DNA of 64,000 nucleotides from Inia geoffrensis (GCA_036417435.1 CM070900.1:117878315-117942314), one strand, 5' to 3'. Shown: positions 35,173 through 48,792, counted from the first letter of the stretch. The notes: generated from the letters alone by a model not told the origin. Numbers and translations: made by a program.

Positions 35173-38100
35173 CAAGATACAAAATTGATATCTGTAAGAT
35201 GTATATCCAATGAAGGACTCAGAGCCAGGAAAAAGACCAACTAGAAATCAGGAAGGAGAGAGAAGAAAAGCCAACAGAAAAAATGGCAAAGGACTTGAAC
35301 AGCCAATTTATGGAGGAAGTGATCCAAATAAGTCAATAAATATGAAAAGATACACACCATCATTCATCATGACATCTGGAAAATACCAATTAAGGTATTT
35401 CATTACACACCAACCAACAAGGGCTATTTCATTACACACCCACCAAAATAGCTACAATAAAAATAATAAACAATACCAACCATTAGCAAGAATGTGGAGT
35501 AACTGGAATTCTCATATATTGCTACTGAGAATGTAAATTGGTATAAGCCCTTTGGAAAAATAACAGTATCTACCGACCCTATCATTTGAACGTCCTATGA
35601 CCAGCAATTCTAATCCTAACTGCATATATATGTTGATCAAAAAATACAATAAAAATTCATAGTAGTACAACAATTTGTAATAGACAAAACTGGATACAAC
35701 CTAAATGTCACATCTATCTATAGTAGAAAAGATAATAAATGTGTTAGTCACAGTGTAACAATACAAGCAATGAAAGAGTGAAATATTGCTACATGCAACA
35801 ACATGGATAAACCTCATAAAGTTTATGAAGTAACACAAAAGAATTCATATTGTATCACTCAATTTATATAAAACTCAATTTATAGAAAATTCAAAAACCC
35901 AAAAATAATCTCTGGTATAAGAAGTTAGTATTGTGTTTATCTTTGGGATAAGTGGTATGGGTATTAGACTGGGACACAAAAGGACTTCTAGGATGTTGCT
36001 AATACTGTTCCTTGATTTAAAGCTGGATTACATAGGTATTATTAGCAAATAATAATGCATTAATATGTATTAATACATAATATTATGTACATACAACACC
36101 TATTAGTAACATTGCTAAAATTCACTGAGATGAAAACTTATGATGCTATACTTTATGTACATCATATGTCAAAAAAAAAGCATACTTGAAAAGAAGTAAC
36201 TTGATTGGGATTGACATATATACACTAATATGTATAAAATAGATAACTAATAAGAACCTCCTGTATAAAAAATAAAATAGAATTCAAAAATTCAAAAAAA
36301 TAAATAAAAATTTTAAAAAGTAACTTGAAATACAGAAAAACTCTTTACACTAAAACTTTAATTTTGATATTAAAGGGGAACATGCTTAAATACATTTTTA
36401 CACACATGCAAACAATATTATGTACTCAAAATTATATCTATATTACATACCTCATACCAGTATACTGTACAACTGTCCAGCATACTGTTGCCCTCCCCCT
36501 CATCTATTATATCTTGGACTCAAACTCCCTTAACCCCCAATACCACCAAATGTTTGCACAGGTCAAGACTGGTAACTTTTGCAAATTTACATTATCTTCT
36601 GTTCAACAGCCTGAGAGTCTATGGTCAGTACTAGCAGAGTCAATGGATGACACAGAGCCAGGCTCTAGCCCCATCTCACCTGTTGTCTTCCCATGACTTA
36701 TGACCACTGAGGTCAGAGATATGATAGGAATACATGCTTTTGCCTCTTTGGCATGCTTATTTTTATACCTCTAGGGATTTTTTCACCATTTTTCACTTTA
36801 TTCATTAAGTAATTATGTAAACGTTACTCATATCCATCACTTTTAAGCTTTTTCAATAATAAAAAAAAAATTGTGAATACTTCAGTCTCTCTTCATATAG
36901 AAAGCTCTTCCACCCCAAATTATTGTAGGCATTATTCTAAAACTCAGTTTTAACTTCCTTGGAACAAAGCAATTAAAAGTGTATATGCCATCTCAAAAAC
37001 AACTGCATGATTTTACCCCAAAATGTTCTATCCTGTTTCTATCATATTTGTGTCATTAATAATTAGGATAAACTTCCTTGCTAAGGAAACTTCTTCTTAT
37101 CCCTGTAAATCTTAATGAGTAACACTAAAATGTATATTTACTCTTGCTTTATTGTCATCTTATTGTGGTCACATGTTATAGTATGTACAAAGAAAAAAAT
37201 TACATGAAAACATAAGTTCCTAGCACTCCTGCTTCGACTTAACATTAACAAGCCATTCACTTATGTGCTTGATTCATTTACTATTTCAATATTTATACAG
37301 GTTTCTGGTTTCTATGACAATTCACATCAATGTCACCTGCCCCCAGAAGGTAGGCGTCAAATGTTCACCTTCTATAAGAACCATACACCAACCTCATATA
37401 TGTTTTACTAAAGCTTTTTTGATAATTATAAAACATCAACATCACTGTGAATTAGAAAAAGAGAAAAGTTACCATATGTCACAAAAGGAAAATTAAAGCA
37501 TGAGGAAATTAAATAAACTTTCCAATACAGTGATTCACTAAAAGCATTAAAAACAGAAACTGAACTTTTCCAAAGACTAAACTATGGGTTCTTCCTCTAT
37601 ACTAAACTTCCCCTATAAGCACCAAGAGGACAGAAACCTAGCTACTTGCTATTACTATGTTTCTCAAAGCATGCTCTACAAAGAATGTTCATCAAGAGTG
37701 TACTTAAGTTTAAGAAAAGCAGAGTTAACAAAAAGCTTTGCTTAGTATATTAAAGACTCAGGAATCTTGTACTGTGTGCATTCTGGAATTCCAAAAACAC
37801 AGACCCAAATTATTTAACTGTCAAAAAAAAGTCACAGAACACCAATTCCTATAATTGAACAATGCAGTGTGCAATTTATAAAACGCTATGAGACACAAAC
37901 AGTGGACTCTTGTTGGCTGGCTAGTAATTACCTCTTTTTTCAAACTACTTTCTTCTAATGATAAAGTCTCTGCCTTAATTCTCTAGATTTTGATTAAATG
38001 TATTAACATAGATTGAAAAATAAAGCACAACTTGCTTTTGAATATATTTGAGTAAAAACAAGAAATTCAACCCAAGTGATTGCTTCAAAAGATACCTAAA

Positions 38101-38257
38101 CATTTACTGTTAGGAATAAAAATCTCATTCTGCTTCTACTTTGAAAAAGTTGCTCCCCTTACTTTGCTATCTCCTCTAGCTACCATTCTCTTGAAGGATT
38201 TATCTTCCAAATTCCCATAAACCAAACTATTTAACCTCTTTAAAACTTTTAACTTAA

Positions 38258-38627
38258 GGACTTCCCTGGTGGCACAGACATTAGGAATCCGCCTGCCAAC
38301 GTAGGAGACATGGGTTCAAGACCTGGTCCAGGAAGATCACACATGCCATGGAGCAACTAAGCCCGTGTGCCACAACTACCAAGCCTGCGCTCTAGAGCCC
38401 ACAAGCCACAACTACTGAGACCACACGCCTCAACCACTGAAGCCCACACGCTCTAGAGCCCATGCTCTGCAACGAGACGCCACTGCAATGAGAAGCCTGC
38501 ACAACGCAACAAAGAGTAGCCTCTGCTCGCCACAACTAGAGAAAGCCCGTGCGCAGCAACGAAGACCCAATGCAGCCAAAAAATAAATTAAATTTTTTAA
38601 AAAAGAAAAAAAAATTTTAATTGCTAA
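38258..38627 (+). mobile_element. Long-form CHR SINE with 16-bp target duplication
   Basis: GACTTCCCTGGTGGCACAGA head; body with repeated GAGCCCACAAGCCACAACTA-like units; ends GCAGCCAAAAAATAAATTAA. It is flanked by AAAACTTTTAACTTAA (38242-38257) and AAAACTTTTAAGTTAA (38628-38643), one mismatch. The body is more diverged than the 32498 copy. Confidence 0.92.
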
Positions 38628-41259
38628 AAAACTTTTAAGTTAAAACCTCTTTAAGCCACTTCCAGTTTCCAATCAGGCATATTAGGAACTAAGAAGTTGC
38701 TACTCTGTCCTAACAAGTAAAAAGCTGCACAAACTGAGAAATCAACAATTCTTCTTAGATCCATCAGAGAAGTGAGGCCATAATGCAAACTGCTGCCCCC
38801 CAAGTTGAGAGACAGCCAGCCAGATGAAGCGAATCATACTTTACCTGAGCAGAAATCTCCCCAGGGAACCAGCAACAGAGTAGGGAAACCTGAACTGTAT
38901 CCGACAAATTACTGAAGGCTCAGTGTGGACAACTTACGGAGTTTTAACTCCAGGGTGACCCAGGCATTAAGGGGGCACCCCAACACTTTCAGAAGCTCTA
39001 CTAGTTCCTCACAGTGAATATCTGAGAAAAACCACCTCATGGTTTGGGGAGGCAGAAGGAAAGAAACCATTTTGAAATATACCAGAGCGTTCTGTTTTTG
39101 TTAACAAGGCCTGTTCCCAGGAGAAATTAATTTACCAGAGGCTAACTTGCTAGGGTTTTATCAGGAGTCCCAACCCACCTGAAGGAAGGGAAATACCCAA
39201 GTCCAATCCTCTAGAGCCATCCTGTTTTAATAATAAAACAACTGAGAGGCACTGAAGTTCACAATCCAGGGGCATGAGATCACCAAAAGACTAAGACTTA
39301 ACCATAGCATTATAGAACACTTCCTCCCTCTGCCTCCCAGACCTTAGCACTACCTAATTAAAGGTTTATGTACCACAGTTACTTTTTCCCAGTACATCAT
39401 GTACACCTTTCAACAAAAAATTACAAGGCACATTAAAAGGCAAAAAAAAAAAAAAAAAAAAACAATTTGAAGAGATAGAGCAAGCCCCCGAACCAGAGTC
39501 AGATATGGCAGGAATGCTGGAATTATCAGAACAGAAATCTTTTTTAAAAAACCATGATTAATATGGTAAGAGTTTTAATGGAAAAAAGTAAACAACATGC
39601 AAAAGAATAATGTAAGAAGAAAAATGCAAATTTTACAAAAGAATCAAAAAGAAATGTTAGAGATCAAAAACACTGTAACAGAAATCAAGACTGCCTTTGA
39701 TCTTTGATAGGTTCATTAGTAGACTGGAAACAACTGAGGAAAAAAATCTCTGAACTTGAAGATATGACAATAGAAACTTCCGAAACTGAAAAGCAACGAG
39801 AAAAAAAACTGGGGAAAAAAAAATTTTTTTTAATATCCAAAGAACTTAGCTGTGAATATAGTTGTTTTTTTTAATTTTCTTTTTAATTTTTCTGAAGGAT
39901 ATATATATATATCATGGGCAATAAAGTGCATTCTATGTGTTTATAAGCCATCATTTTGTTTAAGCAAACACAAGTACAAAGTAAAACCACAAAACAATGA
40001 ACTGCATGTTGCCACCTATAACATTCTAATTCCTAAATATATTTATAAATTTACATTTTCAGTTAAAAAAATAGACTTTTGAGAGTTCAGATTTTTAGAT
40101 TTAGTTGTGAGACAAATACAAAAGATATAATATACATGTAATGGGAACACCATAAGGAGAAACAAAAGAGAAAGGAGGAGAAGCAATATCCAAGCAATAA
40201 TGACTGAGAATTTCCCTTAATGTGAGATATCAAACCCTAGATCCAGGCAACTCAAAACACCAAGCAAGATAAATGCCAAAAGAACTACACCTGGGCATAG
40301 CATATTCAAACTTCAGAAAATGAAAGACAACGAAAAAATCTTGAAAGAAGCAAGAGAGGGGGAAAAAAAACCCACCTTACACCTAGAGAGGAGCAAAGAT
40401 TAAAATTAAATCAAACTTGTCCTCAGAAACCATGCAAGCAAGAGGAACACAGAGTGAAATATTTGAAGTGTTGAGAGAAACAACCAACCCAGAAACCCTG
40501 CAAAATGTGCAAGAGAAATACTTTCTCAGACAAAAATTGAGGGAGTTTGTTTACAATGGATCTGCTTTGCAAGAAATGTTAAAAATTCTTCAAAGAAAAG
40601 AAAAATGATATAAGTCAAAAGCTGAGATCTACATAGAGGAAGCATATGAGTGAAGGTACAACTGAAAGTTGTATTTTTCTTATTCTTAATCTAACAAATA
40701 AAATTCTGTCCCAAATAATAGCAACAATATATTTGACTATGTATGCTTATGTACATATCATATATATAAGCTTATATATAAATAAAATGATACACGGGAC
40801 AGAAGGGAGGAATTAGTAATACTTTGTTATGGTAAAGTACTTGCACTATCTGTGAAGCAGTATATTATTATTTGAAAGTGGACCTGGATTAGTTGTAAAT
40901 GTATAGTGCAACCTCTAGGGCAAAAACTAAAAAAAGTAAAATGAGAATTATGACAGACATGCTAAGAAAGGAGAGAAAATGGAATCATATAAATGCTAAG
41001 TTAAAACCACAAAAGGCAGGAAAAAAATGTGTTAAGACATAAATAGAACAAAAACAAGGGCAACAAATAGAAAACAGTAACAAATATGGTAGATACTAAT
41101 CTAATCATAGCAATAATTATCAATACTTTAAAAGTCAACTGTCTAACGTACCAATTAGAAGACAGAGATTGTCAGAGTGGATCAAAGAGCAAGACTCAAC
41201 TGTATGTTTCCTACAAGAAACCAACTTTAAATATAAAGACACATAAAGACTAAAAGTTA

Positions 41260-41459
41260 GGGCTTCCCTGGTGGCGCAGTGGTTGACAGTCCACCTGCCG
41301 ATGCAGGGGACACAGGTTTGTGCCCCGGTCTGGGAAGATCCCACATGCCACGGAGCGGCTGGGCCCGTGAGCCATGGCCGCTGAGCCTGCGCGTCTGAAG
41401 CCTGTGCTCCGCGACGGGAGAGGCCACAACAGTGAGAGGCCTGCGTACCGCAAAATAAA
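41260..41459 (+). mobile_element. CHR-1 SINE with perfect 15-bp target duplication
   Basis: GGGCTTCCCTGGTGGCGCAG head; ends CTGCGTACCGCAAAATAAAA. Flanked by AAAGACTAAAAGTTA at 41245-41259 and 41460-41474. Nested in the ancient L1. Confidence 0.96.
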
Positions 41460-43868
41460 AAAGACTAAAAGTTAAAAAGATAAAGAGATGGAGAGCTTAA
41501 ACTTTCTCATTACCCACCCCCCAAAAAAGTAACTAGGTAAACATGTGTTAAAAAAAAGAAAAAGAAAAAGTAAAGAGATCCAAAAAGATATACTTTGCTA
41601 ACACTAATCAAAAAAAAAAAAAAAAAAATTTGGAGTAGCTATATTACTTTCAGACAGAGCAGGTTTCAGAGCAAGGAAATTTATTAAGGATAGAATAGAG
41701 AGGGGCATTAAATAATGATACAGAGATCAATATTCCAAGAAGACATAGCAACCCTTAGTGTGTACATGCCTAACAACAGAACAGCAAAATTTGTGAGAAA
41801 AAACCTGATGGAACAGCAAGGTGAAACACATGAATTCACAGTTACAGTTGGAGACTTCAGCAATCCTCTATCAGAAATGGACAGACCCACCAAGCAGAAA
41901 ATCAGGACACAGTTACACTCAACACCATCAATCAACTGGATATAACTGACATCTACAGACTACTTCATCCAACAGCAGTTAACATGTTCTTCCCAAAGCC
42001 CACATGGAACATTCACCAAGACAGACCATATTATGAGCCATAAAAACATCTTAAATTAAAATAGAGATCATACAACAATGGGATTAAAAAAGGAATTAGT
42101 AACAGAAAGATAGCTCAAGAATTCCAAAATGCTTGCAGACTGAACAACACACTTCTAAATAACACATGCATCAAAGAAGAAATCTCAAGAAATTTAAAAA
42201 TATTTTTAACTAAATGAAAATGAAAATACAACTTATTAAATTTGCAGGATGTAGCATAAACAGTTCTTAGAAGGAAATTTATAGCACTAAATGCATAAAT
42301 TAGAAAAGATATAAAATCAATGATCTAAACTTCCCTGTTAGGAAACTAGAAAAAGAGGAGCAAATTAAACCCAAAGTAAGAAGAAAATAAATAATATAAA
42401 TTAGAAAACTCAGTTTTTTTGAAATTGAAATTGAAAATAGGAAATCAATAGAGAAAAATCAATGAATCCAAAGCTGGTTCTTTGAAAAGATCAATAAAGC
42501 TGAAAAACCTCTAACCAGGCTAAGAAAAAAGGAAAGAAGACACAGATTATTAATATCAGAAATTAAAGATAGGACATCATGACTGATTCCCTGGACATTA
42601 AAAGGATAATAAAGGAACACTATGAAAAACTCTACACCCACAATTTGATAACCTAGACCAAATGGATCAATTCCGTGAAAAACACAATTTGCCAAAATTC
42701 ACACAAGAAGAAATAGATGATATGAATAGGCCTATATCAACGAAAGAAACTGAGTCAATAATTACTAACCTTCAAAACCAGAAAGCACAAGACCTAGATG
42801 GGTTCACTGATTAATTCTACCAAACATCAAACATTTAAGAAAGAAATTATACCAATTCTCTACAATCTCTTCCAGAAGACAGTAGAGGGAATACTTCCTG
42901 TTTCTATGAGGCCAGCATTATCCTAAAACCAAAACCAGACAAAGACATTTCAAGAAAAAATTACAGACCAATATCTCATGAACACAGATGTAAAACTCCT
43001 TAATAAAATATTAGTAAATCAAATCCAACAATACATTAAAATAATTATACACCATGGCGAAGTGAGATTTATCCCAAGTATGCAAGGCTGGTTCAACATT
43101 TGGAAATTAATCAATGTAATCCATTACATCAACACACTAAAGAAAAAATCATATGAGCATATAGATGCAGGAAAAACATTTGACAAAGTCCAACACTCAC
43201 TAATGATAAGAGAAAATTGCTCAAATATCTAGAAACACAAAGGAACCTCCTTTACGTAATAAAGATCTCACAACTTTAAAGAACTTTACAAAAAACCTAC
43301 AGGTGACATCACACTTAATGGTGAGAAAATTGAAGTTTTTCACTAAGTTTGGAACAAGCCAAGGATGTCTTTTCACACCACTCTTTTTCAATATTGTACT
43401 GGAAGTCTTAATGCATTAGACAAGAAAAGGAAATAAGAGGCATACAATTGGGAAGAAAGAAATAAAACTGTCTCATTGTTCACATATGGCAATGATTATC
43501 TATGAAGAAAATTCAAATCAATCAACAAAAAACCTGCTAGAAGTAATAAGAGATTTTAGCAAGATTCCAGGATACAAAGTTACTATAGCTTTCCTATATA
43601 CAAGCTATGAACAAATGGAATTTTAAATTTAAAACACATTACCATTTATATTAGCAAAAAAATAAATACTCAGGTATAAATCTAACAGAACATGTGTAAG
43701 ATCTATATGAGGAAACCTACAAAACGCTGATGAACAAAATCATGGAGGAACTAAATAAATGGACAGATATTCCATGTCCATAGATAAGTAGACTAACTAT
43801 TGTCAAGATGTCATTTCTTCCTAACTTGATGTATACATTCTAGGAAATCTCTATCAAAACCCCAGCAA

Positions 43869-44079
43869 GGAGCTTCCCTGGTGGCGCAGTGGTTGAGAGT
43901 CCGCCTGCCAATGCAGGGGACGCGGGTTCGTGCCCTGGTCTGGGAAGATCCCACATGCCGCGGAGCAGCTGGGCCCGTGAGCCATGGCAGCTGAGCCTGC
44001 GCGTCCGGAGCCTGTGCTCCGCAACGGGAGAGGCCACAGCAGTGAGAGGCCCACGTACCGCAAAAAAAAAAAAAAAAAA
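43869..44079 (+). mobile_element. CHR-1 SINE nested in L1 ORF2
   Basis: GCTTCCCTGGTGGCGCAGTG head, GGGTTCGTGCCCTGG box B region and an A tail of about 18. No clear target duplication was seen. The L1 text after the insert resumes some bases downstream of where it stopped, so a small deletion may have accompanied insertion. Confidence 0.95.
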
Positions 44080-45312
44080 GACATGTCTTAGAATAGCTAA
44101 AAACATATTGAAAAGGGAATCACTCTACCCAATATTAAGGCTTACTACGTAGCTACGGTTATCAAGAGTGTGATATCAGCAAATGGAGAATACAGACCAA
44201 CAGAATACAACAAAGAACCCAGAAGTAAACCCACACATGTATGCCCAATTAATTTTTTATCAAAGTGCAAAAGCAATTCAATGGAAGAAAGATATTTGCC
44301 TTTTCAACAAATGGTGTTAGAGTAATCAGATATTCCTGGGTAAAAATATGAACCTCAATCTAAACCATACCTTTTATAAAAAAGAAATCAAAATGGATCA
44401 TGGACTTAACTGTAAAACATAAAAATACAAAACTTTTGGAAACAATCATAGGAGAAAATCTGTGATCCAGGCTAGGCAAAGAGTTCTTAGAGTGTTCTTA
44501 GGCAAAGAGTGTCTCTAAAAGCACAACTCATAGAGGAAAATATTAATAAGCCTCATAAAAATTAAAAACTTTTGCTCTGTGAAAGTCCCAGTTAAAAGGA
44601 GAAAAAGACAAGCTAAGGAGAAAATATTTGCAGACCACATTACCAGATAAAGAACTAATATTTAGAATACATAAAGAACTCTTAAAACTCAATAATAAAC
44701 AAACAATCCTATTGGAAAATGGACAAAAGAGATGAACAAACATTTCACCCAAGAGGATATACAGATAGCAAATTAGCACATAAAAAGTTTCAATATCATC
44801 AATCATTAGGAAAAATGCATATCAAAACCACAATGAGATATCACTAGGCATCTAGTGATCACTAGGCAATGAGAATTGCTAAAATAAAAAATGGTTAGTA
44901 GTGAGGACATAGGGAATCAGGATCACTCATGAATTGTTAGTGAGAATGTAAAAGGATACAGCTACTCTAGAAAATAGATCAGCAGTTTCTTATAAAACTC
45001 AATAGGCAATTACTACACAATCCAGCAGTTGCACTCTTGGACATTTATCTGACAGAAATGAAAACTTATGTTCACACAAAAACATAAACACAAATGTTCA
45101 TAGCAGCTTTTTTTCATAATAGCTAAAGCTGGAAATTACCCAAATGTTCTCTGATGAATGAATGATTAAACAAACTGTAGTATATCCATACCATGGAATA
45201 CTACTCAGCAACGAAAAGGTACAAAGTATTGATACAAGCAACAACTTGAATAAATCTTGAGGGAATTGTGTTCAGTGACAAATGCTATCCCAAAAGGTTA
45301 CATGCTGTATGA

Positions 45313-45920
45313 ACTATTTATAATAGCCAGGACATGGAAGCAACCTAAGTCTCCATCAACAGATGAATGTATAAACAAGATGTGGCACATATATACAATG
45401 GAATATTACTCAGCCATAAAAAGAAACGAAATTGAATTATTTGTAGTGAGATGGATGGACCTAGAGACTGTCATACAGAGTGAAGTCAGTCAGAAAAAGA
45501 AAAACAAATACTGTATGTTAACACATATATATATATATATATATGGAATCTAAAAAAAAATGGTTCTGAATCACCTAGGGGCAGGACAGGAATAAAGACG
45601 CAGGCGTAAAGAACGGACTTGAGGACACGGGGAGGGGGAAGGGTAAGCTGGGATGAAGTGAGAGAGTGGCATGGACATATATACACTACCAAACGTAAAA
45701 TAGATAGCTAGTGGGAAGCAGCCACATAGCACAGGGAGATCAGCTCAGTGCTTTGTGACCACCTAGAGGGGTGGATAGGGAGGGTGGGAGGGAGACGCAA
45801 CAGGGAGGGGATATGGGGATATATGTATACGTATAGCTGATTCACTTTGATATACAGCAGCAACTAACACAACAATGTAAAGCAATTATACTCCAGTAAA
45901 GACGTTGACCAAAAAAAAAA
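45313..45920 (+). mobile_element. Young L1 3' end inserted into the ancient L1
   Basis: It starts in the last part of ORF2 (the frame gives TMEYYSAIKRNEIELFVVRW, typical of the ORF2 end) and continues through the cetacean-type 3' UTR to CTCCAGTAAAGACGTT and an A tail, about 600 bp. Flanks AGGTTACATGCTGTATGA (about 45295-45312) and AGGTTACAAGCTGTATGA (about 45923-45940) form an 18-bp target duplication with one mismatch. An (AT)n run of about 24 bp sits at 45521-45545. Confidence 0.92.
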
Positions 45921-46889
45921 AGAGGTTACAAGCTGTATGAGTCCATTTATATAATCTTTTGGAAATGACAAAATGAAGAACAGATTAGTGGTTGCCAGGG
46001 GTTAAAGATGGAGAAAGGTGGGTTTAGTTATAAAAGGACAACACAAGGGATCCTGGGAGTAATGAAATTGTTCTGTATCTTTACTGTGGTGATGATTACA
46101 CAAATCTACCCATGTGATAAAACTGCATATATTTAAATAAACACCACACACACACAGTGTATGTAGAACTGGTGAAATCTGAATAAATGAACTATATCAA
46201 TGAAATTGACTCCTAGTGATATCATGAGATATTGCCATATATCTGGAAAAATAGGTGAAGGAAACATGTCTGTATTATTTCTTACAACTAAATATGAATC
46301 TACAATTACCTCAAAATAAGAAGTTTAATTGGAAAATCTGAGAGAGAAATCAATATTTAGGTAGATAGACATGGATGGAAGAGAGGTATGGTTCTACTAT
46401 TATACAAGTATCTTAACTGTGAACCCAGGGTAGTGGGCTATACCTACAAAGAAAACTTAAAAGAATTGAGAGGGATATCTCTAGGTCTTTCCCTTAGCTA
46501 TAGACAGATACATAAGAGAGAGGAATTTTAAAAGTAACACTGAATGTTACAACAATGAACACAGAGTGAATACAGAAAATCTGCTGGAGTAATGTCTCAC
46601 CCATAGGTTTTCTACAGCTACCACCCAGTCTTGTGTAGGATCTTTTCACACTATAATAATCAGACTTGCATTTAAATGCTTTCCAACTTTCAACACAAGT
46701 ATAGCCAAAAGAGGAGATGTTAAGTCACGAACTCATGAAGAATGAAGCTAAAGTATAAGGAAAGGTTTTCTTTCCTACAGTGATAAATAGGAAATAAAAG
46801 CATGAAGACCCTGTTTCTCAAGTAGTAAATGAGCATTTAATCTGCTCCAAATCCTCCAAAGCCATTTTTAAAGATGCAGGTTTATGCAG

Positions 46890-47272
46890 TGTATCAGTCA
46901 GCTCAGGATATCATAACAAAATTCCATATACTAGATGGCTTAAACAACAGAAATGTATTTTCTCACAGTTCTGGAGGCTGAGTCCAAGATTAAGGTGCCA
47001 ACAGAGTTGGTTTCTAAGTGAGGCATCTCTCCTTGGCTTATATATAGCCACCTTCTCACTGTGAACTCATATGGCCTTTTCTCTGTTCACATGTGCTCCC
47101 ATTTGTCTCCTCCTCTTCATATGAGAACACCAGTCCTATAGAATTATGGATCCACCTTTATGACCTCATTTAACCTTAATTACCACCTTAAAGGTCCTAA
47201 CTCCATACACCGTCACACTGGGGGTTAGGGCTTCAACCTACGAATTTGGGACAGATATAACTCAGTCCAACA
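46890..47272 (+). mobile_element. LTR-like repeat, probably ERVL/MaLR class
   Basis: TGTATCAGTCAGCTCAGGAT, then GGCTTAAACAACAGAAATGT, CTCACAGTTCTGGAGGCTGA, GAACTCATATGGCCTTTTCT and CAGTCCAACA at the end. This is a widespread mammalian repeat with TG...CA ends. I am not certain of the family. No internal retroviral sequence adjoins. Confidence 0.6.
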
Positions 47273-47735
47273 TCCAATGACTAGCCAGTCCTGGAGTATA
47301 TTAAGTTTTGTATGGGTGCACGTATATATGTGTGTATTATATGCACTGGAATGGAACAAGTAAAGTATTTGCATTAGAATTCCAGTTCTACCAGTTTTCT
47401 CAACAAAAAAAAATGTGGATAATCTCTATTCTCACTGTATAGTTATGAGAATTAAATGAGATAACCTATGTAAAGTGCCTAGAATATAGTAAATGATTAC
47501 TCAATCATGGGCCTCTGCCTTTCCACTTCCTCCCCCCGCAAAAATTAATTAAATATTACTCAAATCGAAACATATCTAAAAAATCATGGGAACTGGATTC
47601 TGTCGCAGATCCACCTAGCTCTCTGACCTTAAGCAAGCCACTCTACCAGAGTCTGCTTCTGCAATGGTCAATGAAAGAGTTTCCTCATTTACTAAAATAC
47701 TAATGTATCTATGCAAATCACTCTCCTGATTACAC

Positions 47736-48792
47736 AGTAGTCTTCTCTTATCCTCAGGGGATACATTCCAAGACTCCCAGACATGCCTGAAAACCTCAAA
47801 TTAGTACCGAATCCCATACATACTCTATTTTTCCCATATATAGATACTTATTTATAAATTAGGCACAGTAACAGATTAACTACAATAACATGTATTATAT
47901 GTTCTATAATAAAATACAATTATAACGTTATACTGTAATAAACATTACATGAATGTAGTCTCTCTCAAAATATCTTTCTGTAAAATGTAACGCCTTTTCC
48001 ATCTCAACTAAGCACTATCACACACTGTGGTCATAACTTTTGCAGTTTGTACGCATAACTTTTGCAGCAAAACTATCATGAATTTCTTTTTCCTTCACAA
48101 TTTCACAGATAGAAGATTCGTTCTTACTGTAGATCTTAGTAATCTCCGCATATGATTTTTTCTATCCCCTATTAAGTAGGAAACTTTCACTTTTTCACTT
48201 AAAGTAAGCACTTTACAGCTTCTCTGGAATATCCGAATTGCCAACATCACTACTCTTGCGCTTTGGCGCCATTATTAAGTAAAATAAGGCTTACTTGAAC
48301 ACAAGCACTGTGATAGTGCAACAGTCAATCTGACGACCAAGGTAGGACCACTAAGTGATGGCAGGATACGTTGGACAAAGGTATGATTCATGCCTGGGCG
48401 GGATGGAGCAGGATTTCATCACACTACTCTGAAAGGTGTACAATTCTTAAAACTCATGAATTGCTTATTTCTGGAATTTTCTGCTTAATATTTTTGTTTG
48501 TTTGTTTGTTTCGTTTTTTGTGGTATGCAGGCCTCTCACCGTTGTGGCCTCTCCCGTTGTGGAGCACAGGCTCCAGACGCGCAGGCTCAGCGGCCATGGC
48601 TCACAGGCCTAGCCGCTCCACAGCATGTGGGATCTTCCCAGACCGGGGCATGAACCCGTGTCCCCTGCATCGGCAGGCGGACTCTCAACCACTGCGCCAC
48701 CAGGGAAGCCCCGCGTAATATTTTTGAGCCATGGTCAACCGAGAGCAACTGAAATCGTGTAAAGTGAAGCCATGGATAAGGGGGGACTACTA
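47736..48792 (+). mobile_element. Tigger-type (pogo) DNA transposon remnant with nested SINE
   Basis: The left end CAGTAGTCTTCTCTTATCCT and the right end GGATAAGGGGGGACTACTAT form the Tigger terminal inverted repeat (CAGTAGTCCCCCCTTATCC). Inside, ATTCCAAGACTCCCAGACAT, AATTAGGCACAGTAACAGAT and GTAGTCTCTCTCAAAATATC follow a Tigger-like order. A TA follows the right end. A CHR-1 SINE occupies about 48520-48712. No transposase frame remains. Confidence 0.88.
48520..48712 (-). mobile_element. CHR-1 SINE, minus strand, nested in Tigger
   Basis: A T-rich start (TTTGTTTGTTTGTTTCGTTT), then the reversed CHR-1 body ending CGCCACCAGGGAAGCCCC. Flanking TAATATTTTTG occurs on both sides (about 48487 and 48716). 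The 115-codon frame at 48371-48718 runs through it and is not a gene. Confidence 0.95.

Larger units (their letters stand above)
32851..36310 (+). mobile_element. Old L1 (L1M type), rearranged, plus orientation
   Basis: L1 landmarks occur in order: GAATTTTCCAAATCCAATGA, AATTTTATGCCCAAGACAAT and CTCTAGGGCAACCACTAAAA (5' region), GAAAGGATGGAAAAAGTTAT, a stretch with ORF2 endonuclease-like words, then after about 35200 the ORF2 end and 3' UTR (GGCAAAGGACTTGAACAGCC, GGTATAAGCCCTTTGGAAAA). The middle of ORF2 appears deleted. A final 3' segment (36185-36310) resembles a ruminant/cetacean L1 3' end. No intact frame. Confidence 0.75.
38650..46200 (+). mobile_element. Ancient, nearly full-length L1 (L1M type) with nested insertions
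   Basis: In order: a probable 5' UTR (about 38650-39480), the 5' ORF region (CAGATATGGCAGGAATGCTG; AACACTGTAACAGAAATCAA), GCAAGAGGAACACAGAGTGA, CTAGGGCAAAAACTAAAAAA, the ORF2 endonuclease zone (frame 41715-41945 with VYMPNNR and VGDFSNPLS), the reverse-transcriptase zone (frame 42978-43232 with [13 protein letters not shown]), AACAAATGGTGTTAGAGTAA, and a 3' UTR to about 46200 (TGGTTGCCAGGGGTTAAAGA). Frameshifts and stops are throughout, so it is dead. It is interrupted by two CHR-1 SINEs and a younger L1 3' end, plus an unassigned AT-rich stretch at about 39830-40120. Confidence 0.85.

Noticed and set aside
42978..43232. Reverse-transcriptase-like frame ([13 protein letters not shown])
   Set aside because: It is part of the decayed ancient L1 ORF2, with stops and frameshifts on either side; not a working enzyme.
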